The notes below the pieces were generated by a model, which worked only from the letters and a program-made list of their open reading frames with translations, ran no database searches and was not told the DNA's origin. Source: Pseudomonadota bacterium (GTDB lineage Bacteria > Desulfobacterota > Syntrophobacteria > Syntrophobacterales > Syntrophobacteraceae). From it: DNA of 14,750 nucleotides. Location: assembly GCA_023442755.1 (NCBI GenBank), contig JAEZXS010000241.1, forward strand, positions 1 through 14,750. The letters are read 5' to 3'. This document shows, piece after piece, positions 1-5,436 of this stretch. A program made the position numbers and the translations under genes. The number at the start of each line of letters is the position of its first letter. The first letter of the stretch is position 1.

Positions 1-268
1 AGTTATGGGCGATCACGTAGGTAAAGGTAAGCATCAGAAGGGGCCGCCAGTTCCGCTGCAGCCAGCTCTTTCCTTCGGCTTCCGCAGTCACGATCCTGGC
101 CTGGGCCTCGATCTCCTTCTGAACGAAGGAGAAATCACGGTTGAGAAACTCCATCTCGAAATCGTGTTTGAGTTTGACAGCAAGGTCCTTGTCCGGGACC
201 AGCTTGTCGATGATCTCCGTTGCCTGGCTTACCACGCGTCCAATCACGGGCAGAGCGCTCAGCAGCAT
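1..268 (-). CDS. Holin of the three-TM, gene-transfer-agent type (partial, 3' end outside window)
   Basis: Reading the minus strand from an ATG at 268 gives 89 codons open to the window edge. The product starts MLLSALPVIGRVV, has a charged helical stretch with DKLVPDKD and an amphipathic region ending in EGKSWLQRNWRPLLML, then enters a hydrophobic segment (FTYVIAHN) as the window ends. The order 'helical N-terminus, K/E-rich amphipathic helix, SWLQRNWRP, membrane segment' is what I know from the holin_3TM / GTA holin family found in phages, gene transfer agents and isolated chromosomal loci. A purine-rich ribosome site (GGAAGGGAG on the minus strand, about 7 nt upstream) supports the start. 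Family members are about 130-180 residues long, so roughly half is visible. No other phage gene is seen beside it. A role in membrane permeabilisation is inferred from the family; the residues seen are only a match from memory. Confidence 0.72.
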   Translation of the reverse strand, partial: MLLSALPVIGRVVSQATEIIDKLVPDKDLAVKLKHDFEMEFLNRDFSFVQKEIEAQARIVTAEAEGKSWLQRNWRPLLMLTFTYVIAHN

Positions 269-340
269 GTTCGGTCTCCCTTCCATTGAGGTTTCTGTTT
301 TTTGCGCGAAGGGTAACCGAAGGGATTTTCAGGTAGGGAA

Positions 341-370
341 ATAAAAAAAGCGGGGGCCCGGACCCCCGCT
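341..370 (-). terminator. Rho-independent terminator of hsp20
   Basis: A perfect 8-bp GC-rich stem, AGCGGGGG (349-356) paired with CCCCCGCT (363-370) around a 6-nt loop, is followed on the minus strand by an uninterrupted T7 run (the A7 at 343-349, whose last A also closes the stem). It lies about 25 nt past the hsp20 stop and before the holin gene, so it ends the hsp20 transcript and separates the two minus-strand genes. Confidence 0.9.
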
Positions 371-394
371 TCGAAATGCCCTGTGAGGCAACTT

Positions 395-874
395 TCACTC
401 GGATTTGACTTCTATCCTTCTCTGTCTGACGGTCTCAGCCTTCGGGATGGAAATGCTCAGCACGCCATCTTTATAAGCAGCCTCTATTCCTTCTTCTTTC
501 ACGTCGGCAGGGAGTGTAAACGAACGGCTGAAGGAACCGAACCGCCTCTCCACACTATGGTACATATCGTTTTCTTCAGTGCGCTCTTCTTTCCGCTCTC
601 CTCTGACGCTCAGAATGTTGCCCGAAAGGCTGATATTAAGGTTTTTAGTATCAATTCCGGGAAGATCCGCTCTCACTTCAATATGGTCTTCTGTCTCGGA
701 AACGTCGAAAGCTGGCATCAGATCGTTCTGCTGATCGTCGTACCAAAGGGGTCCGACCATCCGCCCCATTAGCCTGGAAGGCACAAATTCATTAAAGAAC
801 CTGTCCATCCATTCGATGGGATCCGGGATACGCGAAGCGATCCCTCTCTGACGTTGCGGCACCAAGCTTGTCAT
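395..874 (-). CDS. Hsp20/alpha-crystallin small heat shock protein
   Basis: A 159-residue ATP-independent holdase that binds unfolding proteins in the cytoplasm as large oligomers. An N-terminal arm (1-53) leads into the alpha-crystallin domain at about 54-146, with the family signatures RADLPG (68-73), ERRFGSFSRSFTLP (109-122) and AAYKDGVLSISIP (132-144). A short tail carries RIEV (153-156), like the I-x-I/V motif that docks into a neighbouring subunit. The frame is open upstream to an ATG at 913, but I chose the ATG at 874 because a consensus AAGGAGG (minus strand, 883-889) sits 8 nt before it and the 913 start has no such site. It is monocistronic, with its own terminator at 341-370. I see no CIRCE element or convincing sigma-32 promoter upstream, so heat control is not shown by the sequence. 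Confidence 0.95.
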   Translation of the reverse strand: MTSLVPQRQRGIASRIPDPIEWMDRFFNEFVPSRLMGRMVGPLWYDDQQNDLMPAFDVSETEDHIEVRADLPGIDTKNLNISLSGNILSVRGERKEERTEENDMYHSVERRFGSFSRSFTLPADVKEEGIEAAYKDGVLSISIPKAETVRQRRIEVKSE

Positions 875-1022
875 CAAAACAGCCTCCTTCATTTCGTTCG
901 ACTTAAGTTCCATTTATTCTCAAAATAAGCAGCGCTACGTCAATGTCAATGCGAACTATAATGTGTAATTTCCTGATATTGCAGCATCTCAGATAATGGT
1001 TACTCTCCCCTCCGCGGTTCTC

Positions 1023-1051
1023 TTGCATCAAAGGCAGTCACAGGGTAAATT
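1023..1051 (+). promoter_or_regulatory. Candidate sigma-70 promoter overlapping repeat copy 1
   Basis: TTGCAT at 1023-1028 and TAAATT at 1046-1051 are spaced by exactly 17 bp. The -10 lies inside the direct repeat. It would give a leader of about 220 nt before the regulator gene, so it may be a relic of another transcription unit. Prediction by eye only. Confidence 0.35.
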
Positions 1052-1075
1052 AACCATATGTATTTCAACCATTTG
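1039..1075 (+). repeat. Direct repeat, copy 1 (37 bp), left boundary of the accessory module
   Basis: Matches 3021-3057 at 33 of 37 positions; the first 20 bases are identical. The core GGTAAATTAACC is nearly palindromic. The two copies are in the same orientation, 1982 bp apart, and bracket the regulator/nucleotidyltransferase gene pair. Left of the repeats the sequences do not match, so the similarity has a sharp left edge. Confidence 0.85.
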
Positions 1076-1225
1076 ACCGGGATCGTGAGTGACAGGTATC
1101 GGATAGGGCCATTCCGTAAGGCGATCAGAGTTGAATCTTCCCCAGCCCGCCTCATGCTGGTTCCTGTTACGGTTGCCAGTGCCATAAATCTGCGGCTAAT
1201 ATCACTGTAACTTTTTTATTGCTCG

Positions 1226-1263
1226 ATAACATTTCATGAGTTAGTGTGCGAAATAAACGTTAT
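1226..1263. promoter_or_regulatory. Inverted repeat upstream of the regulator gene, possible operator
   Basis: ATAACATT (1226-1233) and AACGTTAT (1256-1263) form an inverted repeat with one mismatch and a 22-nt spacer, ending 14 nt before the start codon. Antitoxins of AbiE-type systems bind inverted repeats in their own promoters, so this is a candidate autoregulatory site. It could be chance in AT-rich DNA. Confidence 0.3.
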
Positions 1264-1277
1264 GGAAAGGTAGGTCA

Positions 1278-2258
1278 ATGGAAAACCTGGAACATGGTGT
1301 TGCACACTACATCAGCGAAACGCTCGGTATTTTCGTAGAACTCGAACCATGGGAAAGGGGAAACAGCCTACCCTTCTTCCTCCAGAACCTTTACGAGTTT
1401 TTTCGAGTGTCCATCCTTCATACCCCCTGCCTTGTGATGGTCTCCAGGGAAGAATCGGAACAGACTCCAGCAACTGTACACAAACACATTGTCCAGGTAC
1501 AAAATCAATGGGCACATGGGGTCATTTATGCAAGCAGGAAGATTTCCGCCTACAACCGCAAGCGATTAATCGAACAGAAGGTCCCTTTCATAGTGCCTGG
1601 AAACCAGATGTACCTGCCGCCTTTGGGAATTGATCTGAGGGAGTATTTTAAGAACATCCGGAACGCCCGGCCAAAATGGAGCCCATCCAGTCAGGCGGTG
1701 TTCCTGTACGCACTTATGCACGACCACAAGGAGGGCCTGAATCCCAAGGAACTGGCAAATAGGTTGGGGTACACCCCCATGAGCATGACCAGGGCTTTTG
1801 ATGATCTGGAAATTGCGGAGTTGGGCCATATCGCCATGGAAGGAAGAAGGCGGGTCCTTCGCCTGGGTCAGGACATGAGATCGCTGTGGGAAAAGGCTCT
1901 GAAGTTTCTCCAAAATCCTGTTAGAAGGCGCATTTGGGTGAAGCATTGTAATACACACCCAGGACTTGAGGCCGGTCTTACCGCATTGGCCCGGTATTCC
2001 GCTTTGGCTGAGCCCGTCAATCCTGTTTTTGCAGTGGAGAGCAAGGAATGGAGGGAGCTTCGGAACCTGAATAGTTTCATTGAACTGCCCATTGCGGAGC
2101 CAAGTGCCTGCCAAATCGAGGTCTGGAGCTATTCTCCCGGCCTATTTGATCAAAATGGAGTCGTGGACCGATTCTCCCTTTACCTGAGTCTGAAAAATAC
2201 TAATGACGAGCGCGTGGAATCGGCCTTGGAGGAAATGATGGAGCAGGTCCCATGGTAA
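1278..2258 (+). CDS. Winged-helix (MarR-like) regulator, putative AbiEi-like antitoxin of a nucleotidyltransferase module
   Basis: A 326-residue cytoplasmic protein in three parts. Residues 1-130 hold an alpha/beta region ending in GVIYASRKIS (81-90) and VPFIVPGNQMYLPP (102-115), a 'start-over-find-GN' pattern like that before the DNA-binding part of AbiEi-type antitoxins. Residues 136-198 read as a winged helix: SQAVFLYALM, then GLNPKELANRLGYTPMSMTRAFDDLE, then a wing EGRRRVLRL. Residues 220-326 contain GLEAGLTALARYSALAEP and VDRFSLYLSLKNTNDERVESALEEM, a C-terminal domain I recall in proteins paired with AbiEii/AbiGii nucleotidyltransferases. Its stop overlaps the start of the nucleotidyltransferase (ATGGTAA, 2252-2258), so the two are translationally coupled in regulator-first, toxin-second order, as in AbiE. 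GC is visibly lower than in the flanking housekeeping genes, suggesting transfer. A plain transcription regulator is the alternative. The DNA-binding call is firmer than the antitoxin role. Confidence 0.7.
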   Translation: MENLEHGVAHYISETLGIFVELEPWERGNSLPFFLQNLYEFFRVSILHTPCLVMVSREESEQTPATVHKHIVQVQNQWAHGVIYASRKISAYNRKRLIEQKVPFIVPGNQMYLPPLGIDLREYFKNIRNARPKWSPSSQAVFLYALMHDHKEGLNPKELANRLGYTPMSMTRAFDDLEIAELGHIAMEGRRRVLRLGQDMRSLWEKALKFLQNPVRRRIWVKHCNTHPGLEAGLTALARYSALAEPVNPVFAVESKEWRELRNLNSFIELPIAEPSACQIEVWSYSPGLFDQNGVVDRFSLYLSLKNTNDERVESALEEMMEQVPW

Positions 2259-2815
2259 AAGGGATGGATCGGTTCAGGACGCATTTTCAAGAATTTGATG
2301 GCTGCAATGTTCTAATAGGCGGCGCTGTGTGCGACCTCCTCATGGAGGATGCAGGTCTGGACTTCCGGGCAACGAAGGACCTGGACATTGTATTATGCAT
2401 AGAAGTCCTGGATGCTGCATTCGTGAATGCGTTTTGGGAGTTCATAAAAAAGGGAGGTTACAAAAACCAACAAAAGAGTACTGGAAAGAAGTTGTTCTAC
2501 CGGTTCAATGAGCCCCAAGGGGACAGCTTTCCATGGATGTTGGAATTGTTCTCCCGTGTCCCCGACGCCTTGAACTTTGCAGGCGAGCCCCACCTGACAC
2601 CTATCCCTGTGGATGAAGAACTGTCTAGCCTTTCCGCGACCCTGCTGGACGAAGATTATTATAACTTCATCCATCAGACCAAGCGTCAAGTACAAGGTTT
2701 GATGACGGCAACCCCGGAATGCCTGGTGCCTCTCAAGGCAAGGGCTTGGCTGGACCTTACCGGAAGGAAGGCTGCCGGAGAAATGATAGACAAGAAAACG
2801 ATAAAAAAAGCATAA
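2252..2815 (+). CDS. AbiEii/AbiGii-like nucleotidyltransferase, C-terminus lost by frameshift
   Basis: A 187-residue open frame coupled by a 7-nt overlap to the regulator upstream. The N-terminus has the polymerase-beta-type nucleotidyltransferase signature: LIGGAVCDLL with G23-G24, then ATKDLDIVL with the metal-binding pair D43/D45. Further conserved pieces are ELFSRVPD and LVPLKARAWLDLTGRKAAGE. AbiEii-family toxins transfer nucleotides to tRNA or other targets and cause growth arrest or phage abortive infection; the substrate here is unknown. The frame ends abruptly at IDKKTIKKA just after an A7 tract (2803-2809). Dropping one A continues the protein as KKHKNDVFRL in the next frame to 3035, restoring a K-H-x-x-D-x-x-R-L motif typical of the family and a 260-residue product. 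So the gene is frameshifted, slips during expression, or carries a sequencing error. Confidence 0.75.
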   Translation: MVKGMDRFRTHFQEFDGCNVLIGGAVCDLLMEDAGLDFRATKDLDIVLCIEVLDAAFVNAFWEFIKKGGYKNQQKSTGKKLFYRFNEPQGDSFPWMLELFSRVPDALNFAGEPHLTPIPVDEELSSLSATLLDEDYYNFIHQTKRQVQGLMTATPECLVPLKARAWLDLTGRKAAGEMIDKKTIKKA

Positions 2816-3035
2816 AAATGACGTTTTCAGGCTTTTTCAACTCCTCTCGTCGGAAACCCAAGTGGAACTGCCCGAATCCGTTGGCAATGACTTGAACAGC
2901 TTTCTTGAAGCTGTAGAGGCAGACCCTCCTGACTTGAAGCCTTTTGGATTTAAGACGCTGAGCGTTGAGAACGTGATCGAAAAAATCAGGTTAATCTACG
3001 GCTTGAGCGCTGCCGAAGCACACAGGGTAAATTAA
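2805..3035 (+). pseudogene. Detached C-terminal part of the nucleotidyltransferase (frame +1)
   Basis: This frame, with no start codon or ribosome site of its own, encodes about 76 residues: KKHKNDVFRLFQLLSSET, then VELPESVGNDLNSFLEAVE, then PDLKPFGFKTLSVENVIEKI and RLIYGLSAAEAHRVN, ending in TAA at 3033-3035. It joins the upstream frame by skipping one base in the A7 run, giving an unbroken family-like C-terminus, including the K-H-x-x-D segment that follows the LKARAWLDL helix in AbiEii-like proteins. No further in-frame stops have built up, so the break is recent, artificial or bypassed. Its stop codon lies inside direct-repeat copy 2. Confidence 0.75.
3003..3033 (+). promoter_or_regulatory. 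Weak candidate promoter for the acyl-CoA synthetase, overlapping repeat copy 2
   Basis: TTGAGC (3003-3008) and TAAATT (3028-3033) could serve as -35 and -10, but with a long 19-bp spacer. The -10 lies in the direct repeat. It would start transcription about 45 nt before the synthetase ATG. Read-through from the upstream module is the alternative. Confidence 0.25.
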
Positions 3036-3057
3036 CCATACTTATTTCAGCTATTTG
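3021..3057 (+). repeat. Direct repeat, copy 2 (37 bp), right boundary of the accessory module
   Basis: Second copy of the repeat at 1039-1075, with four mismatches, all in the right half (two adjacent at 3041-3042, then 3050 and 3052). It contains the stop codon of the frame-restored nucleotidyltransferase and ends 27 nt before the acyl-CoA synthetase start, so recombination between the copies would remove the whole gene pair and leave one repeat beside the synthetase. Confidence 0.85.
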
Positions 3058-3084
3058 TACTGGATGCCCCCTTGGAGGAACAAC

Positions 3085-4581
3085 ATGTCTATTCTTCTCA
3101 CGCCGCGAGCCGAGCAGCATCCGGAAAGACTCGCAATCGTATCGCCGGAAGGCGATTTTTCCTATGGAGAACTCCTGGAGGCATCCGAAAGGGTTGGTTC
3201 ATGGCTTCTCGGGGATTCCGAAGACCTCCGGGAAAAGCCGGTCGCCTTTCTTGCCCCTCCGGGCTTTTCCTACGTCGCGCTGCAGTGGGGAATCTGGCGC
3301 GCAGGGGGCATCGCCGTGCCGTTATCCCTTTTCTATCCTCGTCCGGAGCTGGAATACGTTCTTCGGGACACCACGCCCGCAAAAGTCATCGCCCACCCCG
3401 AATTTGCAGGGCTGCTCGGCCCCGCGGCAAAAGGCCTGGGCATGAGTTTCGGCCTGAGCACCGAGGCAATGGAGCACCTCCGGAGGCCACTTCCGACCGT
3501 ATCGCCGGAAAGGCGGGCGATGATCATCTACACGAGCGGAACGACGGGCAAACCGAAAGGAGCGGTGACCACCCATGCGAATATCGCCGCACAGGTAAAG
3601 AGCCTGGTCCAGGCGTGGGAATGGAAGCCCGATGACCGGATTCTTAATGTTTTGCCCATGCACCACGTTCATGGAGTCGTAAACGTGACCTGCTGCGCGC
3701 TCTGGGTGGGGGCCGTTTGCGAAATCCTTCCCCGCTTCGATGCGCGGGAAATCTGGAAGCGGATAGCCCGAGGCGGTCTGACGCTTTTTATGGCGGTCCC
3801 GACCATATACATGAAACTGATCGACGCCTGGGAAGCGGCTTCTCCTTCCGAAAGGAAGAGCATGTCTGAGGGCTGCGCCCGAATGCGCGTCATGGTGTCG
3901 GGTTCCGCCGCCCTGCCCATTAGCACCCTCGAAAAGTGGAAGGAAATTTCGGGACATGTTCTTCTCGAGCGCTACGGCATGACCGAGATCGGCATGGCCG
4001 TTTCCAACCCGCTGCACGGAAAGCGGGTCCCCGGAGCCATCGGAACCCCGCTGCCGGGGGTTGAAGTCCGCCTGGTGGACGAATCCGGCGCACCCGTCGA
4101 TCCGGGTACTCCCGGAGAGATTACGGTCCGGGGCGACACGGTTTTCCTGGAATACTGGCGCAAGCCGGAGGAAACGAAGAAGACCTTCCGTGGCGGATGG
4201 TTTCTGACCGGAGATGTCGCCGTGCAGGAAAACGGGGTCTACCGCATTCTCGGCCGCAGCAGCGTGGATATCATCAAGACCGGCGGGTACAAGGTCTCCG
4301 CCCTGGAAATAGAGGAAACCCTGCGCGCGCATCCGGGTATAAAGGAGTGCGCCGTGGTGGGGATACCGGACCCGGTCTGGGGGGAGCGCGTCAGTGCGGC
4401 TCTGGTGATGCGGGAAGGGGCGCACCTCGATATAGAAGAGTTGCGGGCGTGGGGCAAGGAGCGGCTGGCCCCGTACAAGGTCCCGCAGGCTGCCATAACG
4501 CTTCCGGAATTGCCCAAAAACGCCATGGGCAAGGTTTCCAAGCCGGAGCTGAAGAAGATCATGGCAGAACGGAAGGCTTAG
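3085..4581 (+). CDS. Malonyl-CoA/methylmalonyl-CoA synthetase (ACSF3/MatB-like AMP-forming ligase)
   Basis: A 498-residue cytoplasmic enzyme of the ANL superfamily that would activate malonate or methylmalonate to its CoA thioester with ATP. Motifs in order: P-loop YTSGTTGKPKG (149-159); LPMHHVHGVVN, with the second His where MatB enzymes have a substrate-pocket residue; VMVSGSAALP, preceded by the Arg thought to hold the distal carboxylate; YGMTEIG (297-303); TGDVA near 375; the hinge GRSSVDIIKTGGYKVSALEIE from 390; and the catalytic Lys of AMGKVSK (K483). The run from LPMHHVHGVVN to the hinge is closer to ACSF3/MatB than to generic acetyl- or fatty-acyl-CoA ligases. Start chosen at the ATG at 3085 because TGGAGG lies 6 nt upstream; an in-frame TTG at 3055 has no such site. 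No malonyl-CoA decarboxylase or carrier gene is adjacent. Substrate is inferred. Confidence 0.87.
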   Translation: MSILLTPRAEQHPERLAIVSPEGDFSYGELLEASERVGSWLLGDSEDLREKPVAFLAPPGFSYVALQWGIWRAGGIAVPLSLFYPRPELEYVLRDTTPAKVIAHPEFAGLLGPAAKGLGMSFGLSTEAMEHLRRPLPTVSPERRAMIIYTSGTTGKPKGAVTTHANIAAQVKSLVQAWEWKPDDRILNVLPMHHVHGVVNVTCCALWVGAVCEILPRFDAREIWKRIARGGLTLFMAVPTIYMKLIDAWEAASPSERKSMSEGCARMRVMVSGSAALPISTLEKWKEISGHVLLERYGMTEIGMAVSNPLHGKRVPGAIGTPLPGVEVRLVDESGAPVDPGTPGEITVRGDTVFLEYWRKPEETKKTFRGGWFLTGDVAVQENGVYRILGRSSVDIIKTGGYKVSALEIEETLRAHPGIKECAVVGIPDPVWGERVSAALVMREGAHLDIEELRAWGKERLAPYKVPQAAITLPELPKNAMGKVSKPELKKIMAERKA

Positions 4582-4597
4582 GCTGCCGGAAACCGGA

Positions 4598-4633
4598 ATA
4601 TAAGTCATATTCCCTACATGACTTATATTTTTA
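4598..4633 (+). terminator. Hairpin with T-rich tail between convergent genes
   Basis: ATATAAGTCAT (4598-4608) and ATGACTTATAT (4618-4628) form a perfect 11-bp stem with a 9-nt loop, followed on the plus strand by a T-rich stretch (4629 on). It lies 16 nt after the synthetase stop and just past the convergent thiD stop. The stem is AT-rich, so termination may be weak; there is no T-tail on the minus strand, so it mainly serves the plus-strand gene. Confidence 0.65.
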
Positions 4634-4638
4634 TCTTT

Positions 4639-5436
4639 TTACCCAAGCTTATAGTACTCATAAAAGTGATGTACCGGGCCATGTCCCCGCCCCAGAGGGA
4701 GTCCGCTGCGAATGGCGCCGGTGATGAAGGTCTTGGCCCTTCCGACCGCTTCTTCCACCGAAAATCCCCGCGCAATGCCCGCCGCAATCGCCGAAGCGAA
4801 AGTGCACCCGGTTCCATGGGTATGAGGCGTTTCGAAACGCTCGTTGACAAACTCGCGAAAGTCTTTGCCGTCGTAGAGCAGGTCCATCGGGTTGCCGGGA
4901 AGATGACCGCCTTTGACGACGATGTATTTCGGCCCGAGTTCCTTGAGCTTCCGAGCGGCCTCACGCATCTGTTCGCCAGTTTCGATGTGCAGCCCGGTCA
5001 GGACCTCTGCCTCGTCCAGGTTTGGTGTGATTACCAGGGCAAGCGGCATGAGTTCCCCCATCATGGCCTCGACCGCTTCGGTCCTGAGCAGCCGGGCGCC
5101 GCTCTTGGCAACCATCACGGGGTCTACCACGAGCCGTTCCAGCTTCAGTTCGCGCACATCCGCAGCAACCCGGGAGATGATCGCGGCGCTCGAGAGCATG
5201 CCGGTCTTGACCGCATCGACGCCTATGTCGTTCACCACCGTGCGGATCTGAGAAGATATGAAATCCGGATCGATCTCCACGATGCCGGCGACACCCGTCG
5301 TGTTCTGAGACGTGAGCGCAGCTATTGCGCTCATGCCGTATACCCCCAGCGCGGCAAAAGTCTTGAGGTCCGCCTGGATTCCCGCGCCGCCGCCCGAATC
5401 CGATCCCGCTATGGTAAGCGCCCTCGGTATGGTCAT
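4639..5436 (-). CDS. thiD: Hydroxymethylpyrimidine/phosphomethylpyrimidine kinase
   Basis: A 265-residue ribokinase-fold enzyme that phosphorylates 4-amino-5-hydroxymethyl-2-methylpyrimidine and then its monophosphate, giving the pyrimidine diphosphate used in thiamine synthesis. Signatures: AGSDSGGGAGIQADLKT (10-26), the substrate-binding N-terminus; VVDPVMVAKSG (103-113); VITPNLDEAEVLTG (135-148); VVKGGH (173-178); and HTHGTGCTFASA (205-216), the anion hole with the catalytic-region Cys211. Full length for the family and not fused to ThiE. Its ATG overlaps the thiL stop (ATGA, 5433-5436), and AGGAG lies 7 nt upstream, so the two are translationally coupled. No separate promoter is seen. Confidence 0.96.
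   Translation of the reverse strand: MTIPRALTIAGSDSGGGAGIQADLKTFAALGVYGMSAIAALTSQNTTGVAGIVEIDPDFISSQIRTVVNDIGVDAVKTGMLSSAAIISRVAADVRELKLERLVVDPVMVAKSGARLLRTEAVEAMMGELMPLALVITPNLDEAEVLTGLHIETGEQMREAARKLKELGPKYIVVKGGHLPGNPMDLLYDGKDFREFVNERFETPHTHGTGCTFASAIAAGIARGFSVEEAVGRAKTFITGAIRSGLPLGRGHGPVHHFYEYYKLG

Larger units (their letters stand above)
875..1277. other. Intergenic region between hsp20 and the regulator gene, containing repeat copy 1
   Basis: About 400 bases that are more AT-rich than the flanks and hold no convincing gene. hsp20 transcription must start here: TTGACA-like boxes on the minus strand at 944-949 and 939-944 are possible -35 elements, but the -10 sequences are poor. On the plus strand TTGCAT (1023-1028), a 17-bp spacer and TAAATT (1046-1051) form a reasonable sigma-70 promoter pointing toward the regulator gene. 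The first copy of the 37-bp direct repeat is at 1039-1075. The stretch 1080-1200 shows nothing I can name. An open frame on the minus strand (1000-1185) has no ribosome site and reads across the repeat, so I do not treat it as a gene. Confidence 0.6.

Noticed and set aside
1000..1185. 61-codon open frame on the minus strand
   Set aside because: No ribosome site, no recognisable motif, reads through the direct repeat, and the repeat copies differ at non-synonymous positions in every frame.
2803..2813. Programmed -1 ribosomal frameshift on the slippery A AAA AAG
   Set aside because: A -1 shift enters a different frame from the one carrying the C-terminus; the tail needs a +1 (or -2) shift or loss of one A, so the classic -1 mechanism does not restore the protein.
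3322..4608. 428-codon open frame antisense to the acyl-CoA synthetase
   Set aside because: Long antisense frames are expected in GC-rich coding DNA; the plus frame has all ANL motifs and the antisense product has none.
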